Positions 1-11,189 of a stretch of 64,000 nucleotides of DNA are shown piece after piece. Origin of the DNA: Brachionus rotundiformis (taxonomy: Eukaryota; Rotifera; Eurotatoria; Ploima; Brachionidae); assembly GCA_016802295.1 (NCBI GenBank), contig JAESIW010000162.1, positions 1,095,346 through 1,159,345 on the forward strand, given 5' to 3'. The notes beneath the pieces were generated by a model. The model saw nothing but the letters and a program-made list of their open reading frames with translations. It searched no databases and had not been told where the DNA came from. The position numbers were made by a program, and so were the translations under genes. Each line of letters opens with the position of its first letter. Within the stretch, counting starts at the first letter, position 1.

Positions 1-695
1 TTAAAAACCATTAAGCATTTAAATTCAGGATTCGGATTCTAATGGTCTTAAATAAGCAATACATATTTTCAAAAAATAATCAAAAATTATTAATAAAGAT
101 ATATATTTTTGATCTTTTATTTGGTTTTATTTTTAAATTTGCAGTAAATTAGCCCAATATACCAGTTATCATTTTTAAAGAAACTTATATTTTTCCAATT
201 TAAAATTCAATCATTTTATATATGTTTCTCTAATATTTTTATTTATCAAAAAATAATTAATTTATCTTTTTAAGTTGTCTGTAGCCAAATCGAGCTTATA
301 AAAATATTATTTTTTAAGTTTTAATTTTCAATTTAAAAGTTAATTAAAATATTAAGTCCGCTCAATTTGATTGATTAAAGCAAACTTGATTCAACTTGAG
401 AGAACTCAATTTCGATAACTTGGGGCAATTTAAATTTCAAGACAAGAGACTTTATTCCAAAGCTAGTATTTATCACCATTTATAAAAATAAACAACTTGT
501 TACAGTGAAAAATTAATTAATTGCTCATTTGAAAAACAGTCTCATCGATTTAGTATTCATCTTAAAATTCCCAAATTGATTTTCTAATCAATTTGCAATT
601 CAATTATTAAAAGAAATTTTATACTTTTTAATAAATCTCAGATTTGAAAATGTAGTGTCTCACTTGAATTAAATTTATCAAGATTTAGAACAACA
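1..695. other. AT-rich sequence upstream of the bHLH gene
   Basis: No coding region is seen. This is the presumed promoter and 5' UTR of the bHLH gene that starts at 696. No clear core promoter element can be separated from the general A/T richness. Confidence 0.5.
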
Positions 696-1304
696 ATGAG
701 TGACAATTTTTTTGTTTCTAAAAAAAATCAGGAAAAAATATTTCGAGTCGAATCTCAGTCAAAATTTGAAGTAAATATGAGTCTAAAGCGCAAAGAATCT
801 CGTCCAAGAGTGAACCATAAGAGAAGTTTAAACCCAAATATGACCGAAGAAGAGGCCCAAGCAATGGCAACAGCTACAAGATTAAGCATTAATGCTCGTG
901 AGAGACGACGTATGCATGATTTGAACGACGCTCTTGATGATTTAAGATCTGTTATTCCTTATGCTCACGGTCCAAGTGTGAGAAAACTAAGCAAGATAGC
1001 TACTCTTCTTCTTGCTAAAAATTTTATCATGATGCAAAATAATGTAATTGAGGAGTTAAGGCGTGAAATGAACACCCTTGGATCCCAATACTCAATAACT
1101 CATAACTTTTTCAATTCAAACGAAAGAATGTTTGTAAATAGTTTTGCTTGTTTGGCCAGTAATTCATTGAGAGATTTTGATTGCAATAGCAAAAAATTAT
1201 TTGAATCATTTGCAATGAATAATGACAAAGAAATTGAATCTATTCAAGACTCGGATTTAAATTCAAGTTCAACAAAAACAAATGATTTTGACGATTCTGC
1301 ATAG
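696..1304 (+). CDS. bHLH transcription factor, Beta3/Oli (BHLHE22/23) type
   Basis: Single-exon gene for a 202-residue nuclear DNA-binding protein. The bHLH domain spans about residues 61-121. Its basic region carries NARERRRMHDLN and helix 1 continues as DALDDLRSVIPYAHGPS. Helix 2 (VRKLSKIATLLLAKNFIMMQ) is the signature of the Beta3/Oli/Olig branch, which includes vertebrate BHLHE22/BHLHE23 and Drosophila Oli. The family acts in neuronal specification, often as repressors that dimerise through the HLH. The N-terminal 60 residues are basic; the C-terminal 80 are Ser/Asn/Asp-rich without a known motif. The ATG at 696 follows an A-rich leader; an in-frame ATG at 777 is an alternative start. The domain call is very secure; the choice between BHLHE22/23 and Olig rests on the PYAHGPSVRKLSK stretch. 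Confidence 0.9.
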   Translation: MSDNFFVSKKNQEKIFRVESQSKFEVNMSLKRKESRPRVNHKRSLNPNMTEEEAQAMATATRLSINARERRRMHDLNDALDDLRSVIPYAHGPSVRKLSKIATLLLAKNFIMMQNNVIEELRREMNTLGSQYSITHNFFNSNERMFVNSFACLASNSLRDFDCNSKKLFESFAMNNDKEIESIQDSDLNSSSTKTNDFDDSA

Positions 1305-2420
1305 GAAGGTAATTTTATTTCTGTGCACATTTAATAGATTTTTTTTTCAAATTAATTAAATAAAAACAATTCAAATTAGTTTTCAAATTAAATATATACA
1401 TCTTTAATATAAATTGACTTTAACTTTTTGTAAAGGCTTTCTTTGTAAAAAAATTTCCAGTAGCTTGTTTTTATTTTAATGAATTTTTTTTTATAATATA
1501 AACTATTATATAAAAATCTTAGATCTAGGTTTAAATGTGAAGAAATTAATTTTAAAAAAGTATTTTTTTATATATTAACCAATTTTTTAAATGATTTTTT
1601 CTCCCTTTGATATTAATAATAATAACTAATCTACGGCAAGGAGGTTTGTGGAGACGTTCTACTTGAAAGACATCTATGGTAGCTATTTCTATTTACAAAG
1701 TTATTAATAATATTGCTTAGTATCTTTTTTCTTTTTATTTTCAAAGAATAATTTAAAAATAAGTTATTCGATTAATTTGAATAATGAAAAGATTATAAAA
1801 CTCAAATAAATCACAATAAATCATCAAGTCTATTGATTTGATTGTATCAAAAATTGACTACAAAATTTATCTAGTAATTATATGAATTTCTTGATGTGGT
1901 TTTGTTCATAGAATAATAAATTTTATCTTTTATTTCGTTGACTCATATTTATTTAAATAATAATACTTTTTATTTAGAATTATGGAATATATATAGAGGA
2001 ACAACAGGATATGGAATGGCTGCAAAAATTGATAAATTTTATTTAAAATTTTATTTGATTATATATGTAAAAACATTTTAATGTATTAAAAAATGAAAAT
2101 TTTACTTAATAAATTTGATTTAAAAACATCGCTTTATTATGTTTTTTAATAAATTATTTTATACACAAGAAAACTACAATTTTTATTTCAAATAAGGTTT
2201 TAATTGCCGAAAAGTTTCATATTTGAAAATCTAATCGGTCGAGCATTTAGAAATCTAGGTTCTAGTTGAAAGAAATTTTATCAAACTAAAATTTCAATAC
2301 ATTTTGCATCAGATTTACATTTTGCATGGGATAGAAAATTCTGTATTTATTAACTTTCCATAATAATACCTCTACAATACATTAAAAAAAGGATGGTTAT
2401 TTACATGGAATTTTCGAATT
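1305..2420. other. Intergenic stretch between convergent genes
   Basis: It holds the 3' ends of the bHLH gene (+) and endophilin A (-). Several AATAAA-like sites are present. A GC-richer patch near 1630-1680 has no long open frame and I could not assign it. No gene is seen. Confidence 0.4.
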
Positions 2421-3857
2421 CTAGGGAAGTGGAACTATAATTTGAACATAACTAACTGGAAATCTTCCTTGTTTTCCGTGCAGTTCACCTTGGAGCCAGT
2501 TGTCATCTAATCGGGCGATCAATTTAATTATCTCCCCCTCTTTAAAATCTAATTCTTCTTCATTTTCGGCTTCAAAATCATATAAAGCTTTGCAACTTGC
2601 CTGCTGTTGTCTACTGATGCTACCTAATCTTTGTGACGGAGTTGGCATCGCAATTGATCCAAATCCAAATGGTTTCTTTTCACATTGTTGATCGTAATTT
2701 CCATTTAAAAATGGAGAATGCTTTAATTGATCTGGATAAAAATTTTCACTTAAACTCGAGGTTGTGTCTGCACCGTTATCATAAAGACGTGAATTATTTG
2801 ACGAACCATCTGATGTATGACCTGCACTGATTAAACCATTCTTTTTACTAATAGTAGCATCATTATATCCCAAACGAAGTGATGAAATACCAGTCGAGGC
2901 TCGTTTTTTTCTTAAATTTTCAAAATAAATTAAAAATCCAAGATAATTATTAAAAATACAAACTTCTCATTTAGCTCTTTTACCATGTCCTTTAGAATTT
3001 CATAACATTGACTATGATATTCTAGAAGACCCTCGGCAAAACCAAGTAAATGAGTTATATGTTCAATTTCGTTATTCAATAAACGAGACATGGCTTGTTC
3101 AGTTTGGATTTTAGATTCATCAAATTTTTCTTCAGCTTGGCTCAATTCATCATCATTTACTACAGAACCTGATGCTTTTTTTCGCTTTTTGCAATCATAA
3201 TCAAGCCTCCTATTTTCAGTTTTTTTTCTTAAATGCTTCAAAAAATTAAATAATTTTTTTATTAATTATTTAGAAATAAAATATTATACTTGGACTTCTT
3301 TTATATCATTATCTTTCAATTGAGTTAAAGGATCTAGGAAATTCTGCTTAATGTTATCTTCAAGTGCATATTTTATTCCGGCCATTTGCCGAAGTGATTC
3401 ACCAAGATCAATTAACGCTGTTGCAAAATTTGAATCACCAAGATCCTTTCCGTACTTGATCATAGTTTCGCCTAATGTTCCTTCAGGCTGAGGATAAGGA
3501 GTATTCTTTACTTGGCCTCGCATTTTCGATAAATTGTTAACAGTCCATAATTTGGCTCTTGATGCCGGATTTGGCTGCAAGTATTCGTTTGTTCGATAAC
3601 TTACATCCTCGATTAATTTGCTAATCAAATCAGTTTTCTAATTTTTAAATTAAACAAAAAATGAATTAATTCTAGGACCAAATTTGTTTTACTTTTTCCA
3701 TATTAACAAAGCGTTCATCTCGTTCAGTTCCTTTTGCTCCACCAATTTTTTCACTAATCATCTAAAAATTACAATTGAACAAAAAATAACCAATATTGAT
3801 AAATAATCTTACTTGATTAGCTTTGTTGATCTGCTTCATAAAGCCTGTTAAAGACAT
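2421..3857 (-). CDS. Endophilin A (N-BAR + SH3), 5 exons
   Basis: Endophilin A bends membrane at presynaptic and endocytic sites through its N-BAR domain and recruits dynamin and synaptojanin through its SH3 domain. Exons on the minus strand are 3857-3813, 3761-3693, 3637-3290, 3235-2964 and 2910-2421; all join in frame with GT...AG introns to give about 407 residues (human paralogues are about 350). The N-terminus MSLTGFMKQINKAN is the amphipathic helix 0. The BAR domain follows, with EYLQPNPASRAKL and the EKFDESK segment. A longer than usual Ser/Asn-rich linker leads to a C-terminal SH3 domain with the ALYDFEAENEEELDF, NWLQGELHG and FPVSYVQII blocks. The last residues, IIVPLP, resemble the usual endophilin end. 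Endophilin A rather than B is favoured by the N-terminus and the SH3 sequence. Confidence 0.93.
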
Positions 3858-6800
3858 TTCTATTAAACTTTGATAACGATGAAATATCTAAAAATTTTTA
3901 GTCTAAAAAAATTAAAGAAATTTTTTTTTCATTTTTAAATGGAAACAATTAGCCTAAAGAAAATTTATTTAAACTAGCCTTGAGTTATGTGTTGACGATG
4001 CAAAACTAGACCTATAAAGCTTGTATTTTTTTACAGACAGCTTTTTAAAATGCTTAATTTTGTGTAATGAAAATGATGGTTTTAAGCGATAACTTATGGC
4101 GACTACTCCTTTAGATAGACAGACCAATTTGAGCATGAAGTTGTGAAATTTATTATAATTTTCTATAGCACTATTAATTGCTTAATATCTTTTTTTAGTT
4201 GATTTATTAACAAATAACAATTGTAAATGTATACATTAATAACAAATTTTGAAATATATTTAACAAAAACATAATTATCGCAAAGTATTAACAAAATGAT
4301 TTGCGAGTTTTAGTTTTTAGTGTTTTGAGTTAAATTATATGATCATTCGTAGTTGAGGATTAACTATTAAGATTAGATTACTAGTTGCATTTTAAATACT
4401 AAATCACTAGTTAATTGTTTGTCCAAGATTTCTTATTTGTCCATATCTGCGACAACCTGTTCAAATTCAATCACCTACCAAAACTGAATATTTCTAATAG
4501 TTTAATAATAGTTTCAATAGTTTTAAAAATTTAAGTGATAGGAATAAATTATTTAAATTAAGAAAATATTGAATTAAGCTTTAATTTAATTTAATTTTAA
4601 TGATTTTCTACAAAACGCTCTTTTTATCTTAAATATTTTTAAAAAGTAAAGTTAATTACTTTTTTTATTTAAAGGAGGTCTAATTTAAACAATAGCACTA
4701 AATCAGTGAAAAATTTTTAGGTAATTTTCAGCTTGATGCTAAAATAAAATAAATCTAAAAGATATTTTTCTTCCAAAAACCCAAGTCAATAACAATGTCT
4801 GAAATAATAAATTATCAAAATTGATTTAATGAATGATATCTAAGTTGAACTTGCTTTAAAAAAATAATTTGAATTTAAATTTGATGTAAATATTTTTAGT
4901 TTAATAAAATTTAGATGACTTATTTCTGATTCATTAAAATGAAAAATCTTGTCAAATTTATTTTGATAGTTTAAAAAATGGAAATTTTCAAAAAGCTTAC
5001 TAATAAATTTTTATCTTTGATGGATTATTTGGAAAGGCAAGCTTAGTAAAAGGTTTGTATCAACTAAAATTTAGGACTTTGCTTTAAAATTTCAAATTAT
5101 GACCTCTTATTAATGATAACTAAATCTTTTATGCATTTAATAACTCATTAAATTTTTAAATTAAAGGAGACACTAAATGTGAGTTTATTTTAATCCTTAT
5201 TAGTTTGTCTAGTTTAAATATTCTACCTAGTAAATAGAAACAAAATTAAGCTCGAAAATCGTTGCATAATTTATAAAATATTATTTTTTTAAATAATTTA
5301 AACTAAATATACTTAGATAGTCAAAATTTGTCATTTACAGTAATTTGCGTCAACATATCAAAACTAGAAAATTTACATCCTTATGTTTCATTAAAAAAAA
5401 AACAAATTATTTAATGAATTTTATTCCTACGTTTTTGAAGATTAGTCTTTATAAAATCTTACCAAAATAAAATTAATAAAATTAAATTGATATAGCTAAT
5501 CGTGTCCTTTTTAGTCTCTGAACTCTTGCTTTAACTTCTGATCATCTACTTGTCGTTATAAAATACTATATCTAAGATAAATCTTTGAGAAAATTTAATT
5601 GAATTATTGTTTTTTATGAATAAAATATGCTCAAAAAGCCTCTAATTTTTTGTAGTGATGCTTTGTTCCAAATATAAGTAGGCTGAAAAAATTCTCATGT
5701 ATATACTGTTTTGATACGATTAACTAGATTTAGTCCTATAAAGTTTTTTAGAAAATTGATTTTTGCATTTATTGTTTTTAAAAAAATTGTCCAGTTTCTA
5801 AACCGTTTTAATAATTCATATAATCAAAAAATTTTAATCTTAACTTGACTTTGAACTTAATTTTGATTCAGTTTTATAAATAGAAAATATTTTATTATTA
5901 GCAAACTTTATTATTCATGTATAATTTATATGACAAAATACATTACAAAAAACAATATTTGGAAATTCTTTCAGATGACAATTAAGAAAAAACTTTTAAA
6001 CTCTAGAAAAATCCTAATATGTTTAAATAGCATGTTTGTTTAATACTCTTGATTAACTTCATCCATCAGCAATAAAAAAAGCTTATGAAAATAAAACAAG
6101 AAATAAAAAATGTAATCAGACAAAATCCTATAATTTTTTTGTAAATTTATTCAATTTTCAAAATTTTTATGTAACACGCATAATTTGAAAATCAATAATT
6201 TTAAAACTTAAATTAGAAACAAAGAAATTATATTAATAATAAAAACTGAGTTATTTTGATTATTCAGAAAGGACTAATTTATTTTTAAAATGAATTAAGC
6301 CTTCAAAATATCAACCAAAAAATTTTTAATCACATAATTTCACTAGCTTCGAATATTCGTGGGTTTTGTCGTCGCGATAATTTCATAATATATTTTCTAA
6401 ATATTATAGTTAATTTAGAAATATGTGCCCTTTATTCTTAAATTGAGAGAACTTTTAAATATTTAAATTTTAAAACTATTTATTCTAAATTGAAAAGCAC
6501 CAAAAATTATTTTAACTTAAATGCACATATTTGTTACAGTAAAAGTAAAATGTAAAAAAATCTCATTTTTTTAATTTGAGTTTTGAATAATTTTTTGACA
6601 AATATGATGGAAATTAAATGTGAAATTTTTTCTATCTTTTTTGAAAAATAATTACATACAATTGATTAAATTCAAACACTGGAAAGATTTGATTAATTTA
6701 ATCTTGTAACAATCTTAATCATTATATACTTGTTTAATAAATATATATATGCTAAAAATTTATTATGTATTATATTTTTTAGATTTCATATTAAATATTT

Positions 6801-7395
6801 ATATTTTTAATTAAATTTTTATTCTCGGACCAAAATAATTTATATATTAAGATTTTTTCAGTCTTTTGGTCTTATTTTTAAATGCAAGGTAATTTTGAAT
6901 TGCCTTAATAATGAATTGAGCATAAATAAATTTTATGTTAAGGATAAATAGCAAAAATTATAATAAGAATTTATTTGTCCTGTGTGTAGATAATAACGAT
7001 AAGGTGAACTCGTTTTTTTAACACTTTTACATAACACACAATTTTTGATATTTTTAAATTTTAGATAATAGGTGCGTATGCTCTAGAATTGTAGCTAAAA
7101 TTAAACCCGTAAAATTAAATCCATTATAAATACACAATTTTAACGTGATTAAAATAAATAAAAAAATTATAAAATATCTCTCAAAAGGACCTAAAGACAG
7201 ACTGACTACGTGTCTAGTTCAAAATTTAAAAAGCAATATTTCTACTAGCAATTTGTAAAAAAATTTTATAGGCATAATTTTGTACTAAAAGATAAGTTTT
7301 TGAAAAAAAATATGCTTTTAAGAGCCTCGTGCTAAAATTTAAATTAAATTTTAGTTTTTTAAGAGTGGTTAAAATAAAATTTTCTCAATTAAGAA
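3858..7395. other. 3.5-kb gene-poor AT-rich region
   Basis: No open frame above background, no tRNA or rRNA and no recognisable transposon. It holds the shared upstream regions of endophilin A (-) and the kinase gene (+), which are divergent. Many short A/T homopolymer runs occur. Confidence 0.4.
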
Positions 7396-7929
7396 ATGAC
7401 AAAAACAAAGCTCATTGGAATAAGTGGGTGTACAAATGGTGGAAAGACTACTTTGAGTAAAAAGCTTTTAAATGAGTTTCCCAATTCATCCTACTTGTCA
7501 CAAGATGAGTTTTATTTAGAGAGGAACAGTCAAAATTATCAATTTATTGAAGAAGTAGATTCGTTTAATTTTGATGTCATTTCAGCAATTGACATGAAAA
7601 AATTTCATAAAAAGTTGAGTAAATTATTGCATACCGGAACATACGATTACATTTTCATTGATGGAATTTTACTTTATGAAGACGATAAACTTGTCAATAT
7701 GTTGGATCGAAAATATTTTATAGACTTAGATAAAGAAGAAGCAGCAAAACGTCGAAAAAATCGTCAATATATTTTGAGAGAAACCGAAAATTATTTTGAA
7801 CATTGTGCCTGGAATGAGTTTCTAAAATATAAGCAAAAATGCATTCAATATATAAATAATATTGTTTATCTAGATGGAACTATAAGTCAAGAAGAAATTT
7901 TTAATTTCGTTCTTGATGATTTACCTTAG
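7396..7929 (+). CDS. Nicotinamide riboside kinase (NMRK1-like)
   Basis: Single-exon 177-residue P-loop kinase. It phosphorylates nicotinamide riboside to NMN in the NAD+ salvage pathway, in the cytosol. The Walker A loop GCTNGGKTT is at residues 11-19. The SQDEFYL motif follows (Asp37 in the place of the family's substrate-binding acid). DGILLYEDD lies near residue 90, and the LID-type segment KRRKNRQY is near 118-125. The C-terminal VVYLDGT-like block, here IVYLDGT, is typical of NMRK1. It is slightly shorter than the human enzyme (199 residues), mainly in the middle and at the C-terminus. Uridine kinase is the alternative, but the NMRK-specific blocks fit better. No intron is seen. Confidence 0.85.
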   Translation: MTKTKLIGISGCTNGGKTTLSKKLLNEFPNSSYLSQDEFYLERNSQNYQFIEEVDSFNFDVISAIDMKKFHKKLSKLLHTGTYDYIFIDGILLYEDDKLVNMLDRKYFIDLDKEEAAKRRKNRQYILRETENYFEHCAWNEFLKYKQKCIQYINNIVYLDGTISQEEIFNFVLDDLP

Positions 7930-9662
7930 GAATTTTAATTTCGTAAAATACATTTTCGACTTCTTGTTATTTATTTTTTGGCTAAATTTTTATTAAATTA
8001 CAATATCTATATTGTATCTATTTATTTTAAAATTATTAATTATAATTACAGTTACAAGAAATTTTAAAAATTATATTTTTTAATAAAAATCTTGTATCAT
8101 TATCTAGAAAAATATCATGTTTTATCTAATATGTTTTTATAATTTTAAAATTTTTTGCAGGAATAAAAATAAATTAAAATCAAGCAAAAAAATAGATTTT
8201 GAAAAGTTATTAAAAAACACTTGTGCGATAGTTCTTGTTGCTATAATTTGATGCCTAGAGAAGATTTAATAACCATTCTGGAAGACTCATTTTTTTAAAA
8301 TTATGCCAGAGTTGAATCTTGGGAACAATTTTACTTTGAGTCGATAGTCTGTTTATTTTATCATTAATATTTTCCATATTTCCTTGCAAATAAAAATAAG
8401 ATTCCTTTTGTAAAAGCTAATCAAAAGTGGCTTATTTCCGTCTTTGTTGTTTTTTTGAATAGCATATTTAGATCTTTATAATATATTTAATTTGAAGAAA
8501 ATTTTCTATCATTTATCGTTTAAAATTATTTAATGTTTGCTTTTTTACAAGGGGTTAAAAAAATGATTTTAATGCTGATAAATATAATAATAATAATACT
8601 GTTATTAATGCTGTAGTTTATACAGGTTGTTTCTGCGGTGATTAAGATTAAGTTATGGAAACTTTCTTTCTATAAGGAAAAAAATTAGCTAATAATCCAA
8701 ATATTTGTTCATATACTACTTTTCTTTTTCCCTTTTATTTTATTTTCAAAAACGAAATTGAGTTCAAATTTGCGATTCAGATCGTCTAAATTCCAGGATG
8801 AGCCGACTATTAAGTTAGCCATTATGGTTTAAATATTACACAATTTTTGTTCTTTTTCGCTCCATATGTCTATCGAGCTGGGTCTAAATAGTTAATTAAA
8901 AGTCAATATTGAATTTTTAGGAAATAAAAATTATTTGACTTTTGAAAATTAAATATTTTTCTTTTTTTAATTTTGATTTTGAAAACATTATAATCGTTCA
9001 TTTATTTCATGAAATTATTTATTCATCAGAAATCAAAAAATCAGAAAAATGGGTATTTATTAGCTAGTTGGTGAAATTATAAGGCTACAAGTTCAAGTCG
9101 CAGTTCTATTTTACTACTACTAGAATAATCTTCTTTTTGTAAATATAATAATTTCATCATCCTCAAAATTTTTTTAAAATATATTAACGACATGTGGTTA
9201 AAACCGAGAAATTACGTTATTTCAAAATAATATAATAGATATTTTGGAAGCCTTTCAGTTTATATTGAATTTTTATTTATTATGTGTTGATTTAAAAAAT
9301 TTATTTTTTAATTTTTATTTTGTTTTTGGAATACAGTTTTAAATAGAATTTAAAAAAATTATCTTAACATTATTCATTATTCATTGATAAAAATAAATAA
9401 AAAATAAACTATTGAAAAAATAATTGCAAAACTCTTTAAAAACTAGAATAAATAACGTTGTACTTGAGTGATCTTATATTTTTCATAAAAACGATAATTA
9501 ATTTTCAATAAAGTATTGCTAACAAATTTTAGTGTTTTTAAAAAAAAATTATACAAAAAAAATATCTAAATAAATTTTTAGTGATTATTTTCATTGGCTC
9601 ATTCAATTAATACAAAATTGTAGACTATGCATTCACTGTAGCAAATAGTTATTTTTATATTT
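7930..9662. other. Intergenic stretch, no gene seen
   Basis: AT-rich sequence between two convergent genes. A short stretch at about 9061-9110 looks faintly like tRNA box A and box B but is too short and does not fold. Nothing else stands out. Confidence 0.4.
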
Positions 9663-11189
9663 CTATTTTTTAACAAGGCCACTTATCGAATGATTTGTTG
9701 TATTCAAAGTTGTGCTGTTTTTATATGAACGAGCCATTATTTTTGAAAATGTCAGCTTCCATTGTTCAACGTCTTCGTTTTGAAATTCTCCCTTTGAAAT
9801 TGACAAATTTGTGTTGATTTGATCAGATTTAGTAGATTTGATCTTTGCTTGCTCCGAACCAGCTAGTTCATTAACCGACTTGATTCTTTTAGTCGATTGC
9901 CATTCTTTATTCAACTCGTTATCGGTTTCTAAATATTCAGTCTTAATTTTTTTATGTCCAACATCAACATCAGGCGCTAACAGACTATCCATGTTAAATG
10001 ATCGTTTTTTAGAGTTTGATTTAGATTCTTTTTCGCAAAAACTTGAGTTAGAATTGATGATGTCGATTTCTTCACTTTGATTAGAGCCTTCTTCACTTAT
10101 GCTTTCTATATCGCTTGTTGCCGTTTCGACTACTTTTGACTTTTTTTCACAAGTTTCTTCATTTGGATTATTTCTCTTAGTAGGAGCAAAATCTGATTGA
10201 AAATTGTAAAATTGAAGCTTGCTTTTATTATGAACAAATTGACTATTAATCAATGAATTGGCTGATCTGGCTGCATAAGCGTAATTGTTGCATTTTTGAA
10301 CAGGGCTTAAACTAGATGGCGGAGTCAAGATGTCGTCATCCTCTTCGTCCTCTTCAGGAACCGTCAAGCCAAGACTTTTGCGTACACGTCTTTGTGCTCT
10401 GCGACGTCTAAAGTCGCCTTTCATAAAGTCTTCCATATTTGCCGGATGTATAGTCCAATAGTGTCCTTTGCCATTTGAGCTTCGACCTGATTTCATGAAG
10501 CAATCATTGAGAGATAAATTGTGTCTGATTGAATTTCTCCATCCAGAGCCTCGTGAATGAAAGTACGAGTAATTATCCAATATCCATTGATATATATCAC
10601 TTAAGACTAGTTTTTTCTCAGGAGCACTAAGAATTGCCAAAGCTATTAATCCAATATAGCTATGCGTAGGTTTGGCTTCCTCAGATTTTCCATTCGGTCG
10701 ATAAATGTTTTGATTAGAATGGTGATAATGATGCTGATGGTGGTTGTTATGGTTTGATTGGGAGCTTGTCGGTTTGTTAGTAGTGTTTGGTGTATTTACA
10801 GTGACTTGCTGTTGAGTGATGGGCTTTGGTTGAGACATTATTGGTGTCGATGAGGCAAAATTGGTAAAAAAATTATATGGAAACGCGCTGAACATATATT
10901 TGTGGTATGTTGTCTCGAACTCATTTGTTCTTGGCTTAGATTCAGGTGATTCAGATTTTTCGGAAACAAGAGAATTGTTTGGAGATGGTTGTTGACTTTT
11001 GGATGATATTGACAACAAGGATGAAGTGGATGATGCAGATGATGAACTGGAAGAGTTTGATTTATTCAAAATTTGCAATTGTAAGGATTCGTTTTGGCGC
11101 ATTTGTTGCTGCACGACTAAATTTCTTTGTATGAGCATTTGTTCGTAAAAGTGACTTATTTGATTAGAATCGCTCAGATTCATTTTCAA
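9663..11189 (-). CDS. Forkhead transcription factor, FoxQ2-like
   Basis: Intronless gene for a 508-residue forkhead protein. The winged-helix domain lies at about residues 172-270. It contains HSYIGLIALAILSAPEKKL, LSDIYQWI, the recognition helix WRNSIRHNLSLNDCF, and NGKGHYWTIHPANMEDF. The tail GDFRRRRAQRRVRKSLGL and the DIYQWI and IHPAN features point to FoxQ2, a factor of apical/anterior patterning in many invertebrates. A possible EH1 (Groucho-binding) motif, SFNMDSLL, is near residues 397-404, which would suit a repressor. The N-terminal third is rich in Gln, Ser, Asn and His; a His/Asn run lies just before the domain. Forkhead identity is certain; FoxQ2 subclass is likely but needs a tree. 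A lysine-rich C-terminus is without other motifs. Confidence 0.85.
   Translation of the reverse strand: MKMNLSDSNQISHFYEQMLIQRNLVVQQQMRQNESLQLQILNKSNSSSSSSASSTSSLLSISSKSQQPSPNNSLVSEKSESPESKPRTNEFETTYHKYMFSAFPYNFFTNFASSTPIMSQPKPITQQQVTVNTPNTTNKPTSSQSNHNNHHQHHYHHSNQNIYRPNGKSEEAKPTHSYIGLIALAILSAPEKKLVLSDIYQWILDNYSYFHSRGSGWRNSIRHNLSLNDCFMKSGRSSNGKGHYWTIHPANMEDFMKGDFRRRRAQRRVRKSLGLTVPEEDEEDDDILTPPSSLSPVQKCNNYAYAARSANSLINSQFVHNKSKLQFYNFQSDFAPTKRNNPNEETCEKKSKVVETATSDIESISEEGSNQSEEIDIINSNSSFCEKESKSNSKKRSFNMDSLLAPDVDVGHKKIKTEYLETDNELNKEWQSTKRIKSVNELAGSEQAKIKSTKSDQINTNLSISKGEFQNEDVEQWKLTFSKIMARSYKNSTTLNTTNHSISGLVKK

Noticed and set aside
1630..1690. Possible structured RNA in a GC-richer patch downstream of the bHLH gene
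   Set aside because: No convincing long hairpin or known RNA signature could be found by eye.
9056..9115. tRNA-like box A and box B sequences
   Set aside because: TAGCTAGTTGG and GTTCAAGTC are only about 30 nt apart, the T-stem does not pair and no anticodon arm or acceptor stem is found.
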